From a virus, in IMG/VR virus record IMGVR_UViG_3300028008_002322, positions 1 through 22,866 of that record: 22,866 bases of DNA; one strand, 5' to 3'. Positions 1 to 6,035 of this stretch are shown piece by piece. Positions within the stretch are counted from its first letter, which is position 1, and every line of letters begins with the position of its first letter. The notes below the pieces were generated by a model, which saw only the letters and a list, made by a program, of their open reading frames with translations, made no database searches and was not told the DNA's origin. Made by a program: the position numbers and the translations under genes.

Positions 1-41
1 GTCTTAGCGTCAACCCTTCCAATTCTGCCGCTCATATATAG
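1..41 (+). CDS. Possible 3' end of an upstream gene (partial)
   Basis: Frame 3 is open from the window edge to a TAG at 39-41. That TAG lies inside the TAGGAG ribosome-binding site of the next gene, an arrangement also seen at 17199 and 17464 between the structural genes. Only 12 residues are visible and no family can be recognised. Frame 1 is also open, to a TAA at 46-48, so the frame is uncertain. Confidence 0.25.
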   Translation, partial: LSVNPSNSAAHI

Positions 42-52
42 GAGATAAAAAT

Positions 53-502
53 ATGGGAAAATACTTTAGTACAAAAACTTATGGTCATAACATTGGCCTT
101 AGTGCGGTGTTTAGGCAGCCGAACGCAGATCATTCACATTGTCATTTGCTACACGGTTATAGTTTAGCATTTAAATTTACTTTTGGATGTAATGATCTAG
201 ATAATAAAAATTGGGCAGTTGACTTTGGTGGACTTAAACCGCTGAAGGCTTGGCTTGAAGATAGTTTTGATCACAAAACTTGTATCGACGAAGTAGATCC
301 GATGAAGGACGAACTACTACGTTTAGAAACACTTGGACTTGCAGAGATTAGACAATTCGATGGTGTTGGTGCAGAAAAATTTGCAGAACATGCATTTAAC
401 TTTGCAAACAATTTGATTAGAGAAAAAACAAATAATCGTTGCTATTGTGTAAGTGTTGAGTGTTCAGAGCATGGTGCCAACTCAGCAATCTACGAAGGGT
501 AG
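53..502 (+). CDS. queD: 6-pyruvoyl-tetrahydropterin synthase / QueD-family protein
   Basis: The family contains QueD, which makes 6-carboxytetrahydropterin on the route to the 7-deazaguanine preQ0, and the related PTPS enzymes. The 149-aa product has the family features in order: an N-terminal strand with TYGH (9-12), a C-H-L-L-H-G-Y stretch (30-36) matching the catalytic cysteine and zinc-site region, a VDFG motif near 56-59 (WAVDFGGLK), a DH pair at about 73-74, and a C-terminal EC-EHG motif near 137-141. The canonical HGH zinc motif reads HGY, and the earlier zinc histidine (FxAAH in E. coli QueD) appears as Phe20, so this is a divergent subfamily whose metal site may use other histidines (His27, His29). 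A strong AGGAGA site at 41-46 supports the start. Phages use 7-deazaguanines to modify DNA or influence tRNA queuosine; which applies here is not visible. Confidence 0.85.
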   Translation: MGKYFSTKTYGHNIGLSAVFRQPNADHSHCHLLHGYSLAFKFTFGCNDLDNKNWAVDFGGLKPLKAWLEDSFDHKTCIDEVDPMKDELLRLETLGLAEIRQFDGVGAEKFAEHAFNFANNLIREKTNNRCYCVSVECSEHGANSAIYEG

Positions 503-508
503 TAAATT

Positions 509-1276
509 ATGAGAATAATTGCAGGACCGTGTCAACACGAGACACTAACTGATAGTGCAATGATTGCAAAAGAATGTAAACGTGTTTGTGATAAACACGG
601 TATTGACTATTACTTTAAAGCTAGTTTTGATAAAGCAAATAGATCTAGTATCAAAGGAATACGTGGTATCGGTATGGACGCAACACTTACCGACTTTGAA
701 GCATTGAAAAATGAGTTTGGAGTAAACACAATCACTGATGTACATACTGTAGAACAAATTCAATACATCACTGAAGCATACAACGATGTAGTTGATGCAT
801 TACAAATTCCTGCGTTTTTATGTAGACAAACAGATCTAGTAAAGGCTGCTTGTGCTACAGACAAGATTGTTAATATTAAAAAAGGTCAGTTTCTTGCACC
901 TTGGGACGTTGAAAGTATACTGTCAAAGACAACAGGTGCTAAAGAAGTTTGGATAACTGAGAGAGGAACGAGTTTTGGATACAATACTCTTGTCGTTGAT
1001 TTTACTGGCTTGGACTACATGCTTAGTAATTATAATACCCCTATTGTTCTTGATGCAACCCACGCAGTACAGAAACCAGGCGGCAATGGAAGTAGTAGCG
1101 GCGGCAATCGCGATTACGTTCCTGGCTTATGTCGTGCAGGTAGTGCTTTGGGTATTAGAGACTTCTTTTTAGAAGTACATCAAGATCCAGACAATGCACC
1201 TAGTGACGGTCCTAACGCACTCCATTTACATGACTTTGAAGCTGTTGTTGACAGTATAGTCCGTCATGCTGAGTAA
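509..1276 (+). CDS. kdsA: 3-deoxy-D-manno-octulosonate 8-phosphate synthase (KdsA), metal-type
   Basis: Condenses phosphoenolpyruvate with arabinose 5-phosphate to give Kdo-8-phosphate, the committed step to the Kdo sugar of lipopolysaccharide. The 255-aa product covers the TIM-barrel with the family motifs IAGPC (4-8), KASFDKANRSS (37-47), TDVH (76-79), PAFLCRQTDL (101-110), KKGQFLAPWD (124-133), ERGTSFGYN (151-159) and DATHAVQ (182-188). Cys8, His185, Glu222 and Asp233 correspond to the metal ligands of the metal-dependent class (Aquifex type), whereas E. coli KdsA has Asn at the cysteine position. It is shorter than E. coli KdsA (284 aa), mainly at both ends. It lies 6 bp after the queD-like gene and 6 bp before a glycosyltransferase, which suggests co-transcription and a role in sugar metabolism of the infected cell. 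Another 3-deoxy sugar acid product cannot be excluded. Confidence 0.93.
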   Translation: MRIIAGPCQHETLTDSAMIAKECKRVCDKHGIDYYFKASFDKANRSSIKGIRGIGMDATLTDFEALKNEFGVNTITDVHTVEQIQYITEAYNDVVDALQIPAFLCRQTDLVKAACATDKIVNIKKGQFLAPWDVESILSKTTGAKEVWITERGTSFGYNTLVVDFTGLDYMLSNYNTPIVLDATHAVQKPGGNGSSSGGNRDYVPGLCRAGSALGIRDFFLEVHQDPDNAPSDGPNALHLHDFEAVVDSIVRHAE

Positions 1277-1282
1277 AAATGA

Positions 1283-2098
1283 ATGGCATTAGAAAATCAC
1301 AACTTCACAAAAGCAGAACGTAAAGCACAAAAGGCTGCCAGGCGGTTAGAAAAAGAACTGCGAAAGACAAATAACTTTCGAGACAAGAATGAGAACGGAC
1401 CTGTTACACAAATCCTTTGTGTACGCTTTGGCAACAAGTACGGAAACGAGTATGTTATAAAGTTACGTGACATGGTCGCAAGGCATATTACTGTACCATA
1501 TCGTTTTAACTGTTTAACAGACGATCCTAAACCTCTTGAAGGTGTAAACAATATTGTTGTACCTAATAAAGGTTATGCAAGAGGTTGGTGGCATAAAGTT
1601 CACATGTTTGATCCTACTCTTCCTTTAGAAGGTAGAATATTATACATGGACCTAGATGTTGTTATCCATAAGAACATTGATAAACTATGTAATGTTTGGT
1701 TAGATGATTTTATGGGCATTAGAGACTTTAATAGAAAGTTTCATCCAAACTACAAATACCTAAATAGTTCTGTTATGGCATGGAATGCAAGAACACAATC
1801 TCACGTTTATAATAACTTTATGGCTAATCCGGCACAGGCACAAAGACTGCATGGAGATCAAGATTGGATTTGGCAAAATTGTAGAGAAGTTCTTAAGTTT
1901 TGGCCTGAAGAATGGGTAATGAGTTATAAATGGGAAATACGAGATAAGACTGAACTTCATATGAAAGACGGACAAAGACAGTTTAAAACTATTAGAGATG
2001 ATATAGTTGCTCCAAAAGACAATTCTATCATGGTATTTCATGGCGATCCAAATCCTGGACAAGTAAAAGACAAGTTAATTGTTGACAACTGGAAATAA
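1283..2098 (+). CDS. Putative glycosyltransferase with DxD motif
   Basis: The 271-aa product resembles nucleotide-sugar-dependent GT-A fold transferases (GT8-like). After a lysine/arginine-rich N-terminal helix (about 8-35) come a Rossmann-like strand ILCVRFG (44-50), a CLTDD segment (77-81), a GWWHKVHMF helix (101-109), and YMDLDVV (121-127), whose Asp123-x-Asp125 is the expected metal/nucleotide-sugar motif. Further on are LNSSVMAWN (160-168) and GDQDW (191-195), a typical acceptor-side arrangement, and a late FHGDPNP. The acceptor is unknown; neighbouring kdsA and phosphomannomutase-like genes suggest a surface glycan, though a phage protein or modified base is possible. There is no clear ribosome-binding site. 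A TTGACA hexamer lies 35 bp before the ATG but without a good -10 box. Confidence 0.75.
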   Translation: MALENHNFTKAERKAQKAARRLEKELRKTNNFRDKNENGPVTQILCVRFGNKYGNEYVIKLRDMVARHITVPYRFNCLTDDPKPLEGVNNIVVPNKGYARGWWHKVHMFDPTLPLEGRILYMDLDVVIHKNIDKLCNVWLDDFMGIRDFNRKFHPNYKYLNSSVMAWNARTQSHVYNNFMANPAQAQRLHGDQDWIWQNCREVLKFWPEEWVMSYKWEIRDKTELHMKDGQRQFKTIRDDIVAPKDNSIMVFHGDPNPGQVKDKLIVDNWK

Positions 2099-2110
2099 TG
2101 ACTGTATACT
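2082..2110 (+). promoter_or_regulatory. Sigma-70-type promoter placing transcription start at the next ATG
   Basis: TTGACA at 2082-2087 and TATACT at 2105-2110 are separated by 17 bp. The usual start point, seven bases after the -10 box, is 2117, exactly the A of the next gene's ATG. No ribosome-binding site precedes that ATG. The box lies in the 3' end of the glycosyltransferase gene. Prediction from sequence only. Confidence 0.7.
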
Positions 2111-2116
2111 GTAAGT

Positions 2117-2941
2117 ATGTTTAACTTTAGAAAGAAAAAATCCTGGCTACGTTTCTATTCTTTAGATCCAAATGTAGCAGAATTGTATCCTATTGAGCCT
2201 GCTGGTAAAGCAGACCGTGGATTCAATGATGTTGGAACACGTAGAGTTAGGCCTGAGAGCGGCAATCAACTTTCTAAAAACTGTCCTGGTATTAAGCCAC
2301 TTATGAAGTCAGGGTATATCATGAGAGCTCCTGCAGATTTTGTAATTAAAACAGGTCCCGGAGTAGATAGTGGTGTTGCTTGGGAAGTTCCTTTTAAGTT
2401 TGTAAAACCTAGCACAGGAAATTACCATATACAAGGTTGGGAATATTACATTAATTGGCATGCACCTTGGCAAACTGAGCCACTTATTCCTCATGATACT
2501 GATAACACAAACAAACCTTACTTGAATTCAGCAGTTAAAGTTGAAACGCCTTGGCGTGTAAAAGCAAGTGACGATATGTTACTAATGCAAATGCCTGTAA
2601 CCTACAACAATGAAACAAGATTTACGGCTGCGTATGGTATAGTTGATCCTATGTACATGCATGCCATTCCAATACAATTATTTTGGCATGTACTAGAAGG
2701 AGAAACTCTAGTTAAAGCTGGAACACCACTTGCACAGTTTGTGCCTATTAGTAGAAGTATGCTACATGATCATGAAATTATCATAGATGAAGCTGGTCAA
2801 CTTGAAAAAGATATTGAAGATGCATTTACATATGCAAATCATCACAAGTTTGCAAAAACAGATAATGTTGTTGCAAAGGTGAAGCGTATCAAACAACTGT
2901 TTGATCGTTTTAGAAAGAAAAATCCTAATGCTAAAATTTAG
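2117..2941 (+). CDS. Phage protein of unknown function (resembles DUF6065)
   Basis: The 274-aa soluble protein is not a family I can name firmly. Its layout resembles DUF6065-type proteins: a segment of the form G-x-x-x-P in the first third (SGYIMRAPADF, about 65-75), alternating strands around VAWEVPFKF (88-96), a WHAPWQTEPLIP segment (113-124), then LLMQMPV, FTAAYGIVDP and a GTPLAQFVPI motif towards the C-terminus (about 202-211), followed by a charged helical tail rich in Lys and Arg. It starts MFNFRKKKSW, and the C-terminal FRKKNPN echoes that basic motif. No signal peptide or catalytic motif is apparent. It has its own strong promoter with the predicted start of transcription at the ATG. 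Confidence 0.7.
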   Translation: MFNFRKKKSWLRFYSLDPNVAELYPIEPAGKADRGFNDVGTRRVRPESGNQLSKNCPGIKPLMKSGYIMRAPADFVIKTGPGVDSGVAWEVPFKFVKPSTGNYHIQGWEYYINWHAPWQTEPLIPHDTDNTNKPYLNSAVKVETPWRVKASDDMLLMQMPVTYNNETRFTAAYGIVDPMYMHAIPIQLFWHVLEGETLVKAGTPLAQFVPISRSMLHDHEIIIDEAGQLEKDIEDAFTYANHHKFAKTDNVVAKVKRIKQLFDRFRKKNPNAKI

Positions 2942-2951
2942 AAAGGACATT

Positions 2952-3092
2952 ATGCTTAATACAATAATAAAAGTACTTGTTATAATAGTTTTGCTAGAGT
3001 TTGCAATATTATACGGTTCTCAAGTGTATGACGAATACATGTTTTGGGACCAGTACGAAAGACTATACACTGATATTCCGGTAGAGGAATAA
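2952..3092 (+). CDS. Small single-pass membrane protein
   Basis: The 46-residue product has a hydrophobic helix at residues 3-22 (isoleucine, valine and leucine-rich) followed by an acidic, tyrosine-rich tail. The start at 2952 follows an AAAGGA ribosome-binding site and gives a normal short membrane protein; an earlier in-frame ATG at 2901 would overlap the preceding gene by 41 bp. It is five bases before the HAD gene, so the two are probably translated from one message. Function unknown; the topology is predicted. Confidence 0.6.
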   Translation: MLNTIIKVLVIIVLLEFAILYGSQVYDEYMFWDQYERLYTDIPVEE

Positions 3093-3097
3093 TCAGT

Positions 3098-3832
3098 ATG
3101 AAGTTTATATTTGATGTAGACGGTACATTGACGCCAAGTCGTCAGAAGATGGACGAAGAATTTTCAAAGTTCTTTTTTGACTTCTGCACAGAAAACAAAG
3201 TTTATCTCGTTACAGGTAGCGATAAAAAGAAAACTGTGGAACAGGTAGGTAATGTTATCTACGGCTTGGCTAGACGTGCTTATAATTGTAGCGGTTCAGA
3301 CGTATACAAGTCAAATGAAAACGTAAGACGAAGCGATTGGAAACTTCCACATAACGCTAAAACATTCCTATTAGACAAATTAGAGGAAAGTGAGTTTCCA
3401 TTACGTACAGGACTACATATTGAAGAACGCCCAGGTATGATAAACTTTAGCGTTGTAGGTCGTAATGCTACAATAGGAGAACGTAAGTTGTATGCAAAGT
3501 ATGATACTAAACATAAAGAAAGAAATCTTATTGCTGACTTGTTTAACAAAGAATTTCAGAACTTAAGAGCAACAGTGGGTGGAGAAACAGGGTTAGACAT
3601 TGCACCTATAGGTTCAGATAAAAGTCAGATACTTGTAGACTTTGATAAAGACGATAGTATTTTGTTTTTTGGCGATCGTTGTGATCCTGCAGGTAATGAC
3701 TTTCCTATTGCCGAAGCACTAAGACAAAACTTTAAACGTTCAAAAATTTATCATGTTAATGATTGGAAAGAAACATTTAGAATATTAAGCGATTCACGAT
3801 TGACATCAACCTCACAAGATAGTATACTATAA
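3098..3832 (+). CDS. Phosphomannomutase-like HAD-superfamily protein
   Basis: The 244-aa product matches the eukaryotic-type phosphomannomutase branch (PMM1/PMM2-like) of the HAD superfamily, which converts mannose 6-phosphate to mannose 1-phosphate. Visible motifs are FDVDGTLTPSRQK (5-17; nucleophile Asp6 and acid/base Asp8), the VTGSD motif (38-42), ERPGMINFSVVGR in the cap (110-122), a GSDKSQIL segment with Lys175, and FGDRCDPAGND (191-201), equivalent to the FGD-x3-GGND metal loop. It could instead act as a phosphatase. A GAGGAA site at 3083-3088 supports the start. With kdsA and the glycosyltransferase it suggests activated-sugar supply. Confidence 0.85.
   Translation: MKFIFDVDGTLTPSRQKMDEEFSKFFFDFCTENKVYLVTGSDKKKTVEQVGNVIYGLARRAYNCSGSDVYKSNENVRRSDWKLPHNAKTFLLDKLEESEFPLRTGLHIEERPGMINFSVVGRNATIGERKLYAKYDTKHKERNLIADLFNKEFQNLRATVGGETGLDIAPIGSDKSQILVDFDKDDSILFFGDRCDPAGNDFPIAEALRQNFKRSKIYHVNDWKETFRILSDSRLTSTSQDSIL
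3800..3828 (+). promoter_or_regulatory. Sigma-70-type promoter placing transcription start at the uvsE ATG
   Basis: TTGACA at 3800-3805 and TATACT at 3823-3828 are separated by 17 bp. The predicted start, seven bases later, is 3835, exactly the A of the uvsE ATG. Geometry and -10 sequence match the promoter at 2082-2110. It lies inside the end of the HAD gene. Confidence 0.72.
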
Positions 3833-3834
3833 GC

Positions 3835-4884
3835 ATGAATAAGAGAATAGGCTTTGCCTGCAAATACATGTGGCACGATCAGACGCAGAAGAAGAAACTG
3901 CTAGAAGAGATCCAACGACCACTAAATACTCGCAGTACAACAGTACAATGGCTCAACAGGCAAACACGTGAAGATGCAGAACAACGCTTGTGGGATATCA
4001 TGGTCCACAACATACAGAGCTATGCTAATTTGATAGAGTACGTAGGGAGTTTGACAGATGAGTTGCGAATGGTACGACTGGGTAGCGATGTACTTCCTGT
4101 TTATACTGAGCCTACTTGGGGCTATTATTGGCGTAAGCCAGACGTCCGCGAATACTGTGAGAAACACTTTGCACCGATCGGCGAAAGGGCAAGAGCCCTC
4201 GATGTCCGACTATCGATGCACCCAGGCCAATTTACTGTACTTGCGAGCGACAACCCCGAAATTGTAGAGAGGAGCATAGAAGAATTTGAATATCACACCG
4301 ATGTCATACGCTGGATGGGATACGGCAAGACCTTCCAAGACTTCAAGTGCAATGTCCATATATCAGGTAGACAAGGTCCAGCCGGTATCATACACGCAGT
4401 TAACAAAAGACTTTCTCCAGAAGCGAGAAACTGCATCACAATCGAGAACGACGAAATGTCGTGGGGCATCGAAGCCTCCCTCGAACTTGTCGACACATGT
4501 GCATTGGTATTGGACATACACCATCACTGGGTCCGCACAGGCGAATATATACTGCCCACCGACGATAGATATCTACGCATGATAGATTCGTGGCGTGGTG
4601 TACGACCTGTGATACATTATTCATACAGTCGAGACGAATGGTTACCGCAAGACTTTGCACACGACACAATGCCTAACATGGAACAGTTACTAGAGGCAGG
4701 CCACAAAAAGCAAAAACTTAGAGCCCATAGTGATTACTATCCTAACAATACAGTTAATGACTGGGCTTTGTCCTTCCGTGACTCGGCAGATATTATGTGC
4801 GAAAGCAAGGCAAAAAATCTTGCTAGTAAGGCTTTGTTAGATTATGACCTAAGCCGCAAAACTCTCGCCACAGCCGCAGCTTGA
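3835..4884 (+). CDS. uvsE: UV-damage endonuclease (UvsE/UVDE family)
   Basis: UVDE nicks DNA immediately 5' of UV photoproducts and abasic sites, starting an alternative excision repair. The 349-aa TIM-barrel protein shows the family ligands: the RLGSDVLPVY segment (81-90), MHPGQF with His129, NVHISG with His175, ENDE with Glu204, LDIHHHW with Asp227 and His229-231, IHYSY with His261, and HSDYY with His298 and Asp300. The gene follows the HAD gene by 2 bp but has its own promoter and no ribosome-binding site. Its base composition stands out: about 57% G+C at 4141-4200 and 53% at 4201-4260, against roughly 35-43% in sampled neighbouring lines. Its last 36 bases overlap the convergent iscA gene. 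Confidence 0.93.
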   Translation: MNKRIGFACKYMWHDQTQKKKLLEEIQRPLNTRSTTVQWLNRQTREDAEQRLWDIMVHNIQSYANLIEYVGSLTDELRMVRLGSDVLPVYTEPTWGYYWRKPDVREYCEKHFAPIGERARALDVRLSMHPGQFTVLASDNPEIVERSIEEFEYHTDVIRWMGYGKTFQDFKCNVHISGRQGPAGIIHAVNKRLSPEARNCITIENDEMSWGIEASLELVDTCALVLDIHHHWVRTGEYILPTDDRYLRMIDSWRGVRPVIHYSYSRDEWLPQDFAHDTMPNMEQLLEAGHKKQKLRAHSDYYPNNTVNDWALSFRDSADIMCESKAKNLASKALLDYDLSRKTLATAAA

Positions 4885-5181
4885 CGTTGCATTAGGATTT
4901 CTAATTATAAGTTGGGATCCAAACACTTCTTTAATAAAATCAACTTCAGTACCTGCAACATACATCACACTAAATTGATCAATAGCAAATTGACCGTTTG
5001 GTAAGTCAACTACTTCATCTTTTTCTTCTAAGGCTTCAGTCATGGACCATTCATACTGAAAACCGGCACACCCACCGCCCTTGACTTGAAGTCTGACGAT
5101 GGGTTTACCTTGTTCGTCTATCAGCTTGGTCATGTGATCGACCGCTGATTGAGTTAATTTAACTAGTCCTGTTTTTTCCAT
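4849..5181 (-). CDS. iscA: IscA/HesB-type iron-sulfur cluster carrier
   Basis: A-type carrier that accepts an Fe-S cluster or iron and passes it to apo-proteins. The 110-aa product has the family's three cysteines: Cys38 in GGGCAGFQY and Cys102 and Cys104 in SSCGCGESF, the same spacing as Cys35, Cys99 and Cys101 of E. coli IscA. The ATG at 5181 is preferred; three codons upstream a TTG at 5190 is also possible. Translation overlaps the preceding small membrane gene on the same strand, and the 3' end overlaps uvsE tail to tail by 36 bp. It is the last gene of the leftward sod set and is separated from iscS and iscU by the divergent control region. ErpA or SufA would be alternative names for the same fold. 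Confidence 0.94.
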   Translation of the reverse strand: MEKTGLVKLTQSAVDHMTKLIDEQGKPIVRLQVKGGGCAGFQYEWSMTEALEEKDEVVDLPNGQFAIDQFSVMYVAGTEVDFIKEVFGSQLIIRNPNATSSCGCGESFAA

Positions 5182-5333
5182 AGTGTCCAAATACCATATC
5201 CGATTGCTGCATATGCTGCTAATTTCGCAAATGGTCCTGCGATTAGAACAACTACACCAACTCCAATAAGGACTGCACCGTCCCAGGATGTTCTTTCTTC
5301 TAGTCTATCTTTTACCCAATTAATAGGATTCAT
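5163..5333 (-). CDS. Small two-helix membrane protein between sod and iscA
   Basis: The 56-aa product has a charged N-terminus (WVKDRLEERTSW, 6-17) and two hydrophobic segments, about 19-36 (glycine/valine-rich) and 38-52, separated by a Gly-Pro-Phe-Ala-Lys turn, and ends in KKQD. A likely membrane hairpin of unknown role. The ATG at 5333 follows an AAGGAG site that lies in the last codons of sod; an upstream in-frame start at 5357 would overlap sod by 23 bases and lacks that site. It is placed one base after the sod stop, and iscA begins inside its 3' end, so the three are translationally coupled. Confidence 0.75.
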   Translation of the reverse strand: MNPINWVKDRLEERTSWDGAVLIGVGVVVLIAGPFAKLAAYAAIGYGIWTLWKKQD

Positions 5334-5334
5334 A

Positions 5335-5898
5335 TTATTCTCCTTGTATGCGGTCATTGATTACTGACCAATTTATAATCTTCCAAATATTAGCAAGGTA
5401 CTTTGATTTATCTGCTTGATAATCTAGTGCCCATGCATGTTCCCACCAGTCAACTAACAAAGCAATTTTCATTCCACGTTTATAACCGTGATTTTTAATT
5501 GTTTTGATTCGTCCTTTTGTATCTAAGTACAACCAACCGGAACCTTGAATGCCCATAGCTACTTTTGAAAATTCTTCTTTGAAACTTTCAAAAGAACCAA
5601 AGTTGCTATCAATAAGTTCCTGCGATATGCCTGTAGGTTTATTACCTGCAGAAACAGGTTGTAACTGTGGGAAGAACAAATTATGTAATTTTGCACCGCC
5701 ATAATTAAAATCATCATCGCCATCCTTATCATTGTATCTTTTAACATACGCTGATGCAAGTTTGCCGTAGTGATAATCAAGTGTGTCGCTGCTCATTACT
5801 TCAAGCTCATTCTTCTCATAGGGCAACTTTTCTTGCACTAGATTTTCACGAGCTGTATCTGCTTCAATGACTATTTTTCTGTATAACTTTATGGTCAT
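5335..5898 (-). CDS. sodA: Iron/manganese-family superoxide dismutase
   Basis: Converts superoxide to hydrogen peroxide and oxygen. The 187-aa product aligns by eye with the whole Fe/Mn-SOD fold after a roughly 24-residue N-terminal extension: LPYEKNELE (25-33), DYHYGK (41-46), AKLHNLFF (69-76), FGSFESFKEEF (100-110), GIQGSGWLYL (116-125) and DWWEHAWALDY (150-160). All four metal ligands are present: His43, His72, Asp150 and His154, with gateway Tyr51. Gln118 before GSGW and Gly68 four residues ahead of His72 are the Mn-type arrangement (Fe-type enzymes have Gln at the latter site). The second-sphere His30 of E. coli is Leu47 here. Start at ATG 5898 is chosen; a GTG at 5913 is in frame. No ribosome-binding site is seen, and a late-promoter-like TATAAATA lies four bases before the ATG. 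Confidence 0.93.
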   Translation of the reverse strand: MTIKLYRKIVIEADTARENLVQEKLPYEKNELEVMSSDTLDYHYGKLASAYVKRYNDKDGDDDFNYGGAKLHNLFFPQLQPVSAGNKPTGISQELIDSNFGSFESFKEEFSKVAMGIQGSGWLYLDTKGRIKTIKNHGYKRGMKIALLVDWWEHAWALDYQADKSKYLANIWKIINWSVINDRIQGE

Positions 5899-5902
5899 AC
5901 TG

Positions 5903-5910
5903 TATTTATA
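5903..5910 (-). promoter_or_regulatory. T4-late-type promoter box for the sod-iscA set
   Basis: TATAAATA read on the - strand, ending four bases before the sod ATG. With T4 late geometry (box at about -13 to -6) transcription would begin at or within a base of the ATG, consistent with the lack of a ribosome-binding site. Promoter use is inferred. Confidence 0.55.
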
Positions 5911-5968
5911 CACTTAGGCCCGGCATAAAAAATAAAAACCAATCATTACATATAGTCTTTTTGTGTTG

Positions 5969-5976
5969 TATAAATA
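5969..5976 (+). promoter_or_regulatory. T4-late-type promoter box for iscS
   Basis: TATAAATA on the + strand, 59 bp before the iscS ATG. It precedes the sigma-70-like promoter, so iscS may be transcribed both early and late in infection. Assignment is by match to the T4 late consensus only. Confidence 0.55.
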
Positions 5977-5983
5977 CAGTTGG

Positions 5984-6012
5984 TTGACAATATTACTAAA
6001 TTGTTGTACAAT
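5984..6012 (+). promoter_or_regulatory. Sigma-70-type promoter of iscS
   Basis: TTGACA at 5984-5989, a 17-bp spacer and TACAAT at 6007-6012 (one mismatch to consensus). The predicted start is near 6019, leaving a leader of about 17 bases before the ATG at 6036. Confidence 0.75.
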
Positions 6013-6035
6013 AAACTAAAAAATCATATACATTA

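Larger units (their letters stand above)
5899..5980. repeat. 14-bp inverted repeat carrying divergent late-promoter-like boxes
   Basis: The 14-mer TGTATAAATACAGT occurs on the + strand at 5967-5980 and as its exact complement at 5899-5912. Each arm contains TATAAATA, the T4 late-promoter -10 box, one pointing left to sod and one right to iscS. Since the arms are 54 bp apart, a paired promoter or operator is more likely than a terminator hairpin. Confidence 0.8.

Noticed and set aside
975-1172. Hydrophobic 65-aa open frame within kdsA that looks like a membrane protein
   Set aside because: It lies out of frame inside a well-conserved enzyme gene; its hydrophobicity follows from frame-shifted reading of the conserved codons, and no ribosome-binding site is seen.
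1248-1283. Third leaderless promoter before the glycosyltransferase
   Set aside because: TTGACA is at the right distance from the ATG, but the hexamer at the -10 position (GAGTAA) matches consensus at only two bases.
3921-3927. CTAAATA inside uvsE as a late promoter
   Set aside because: It is in the middle of coding sequence with no gene start downstream; a 7-base AT-rich motif is expected by chance.
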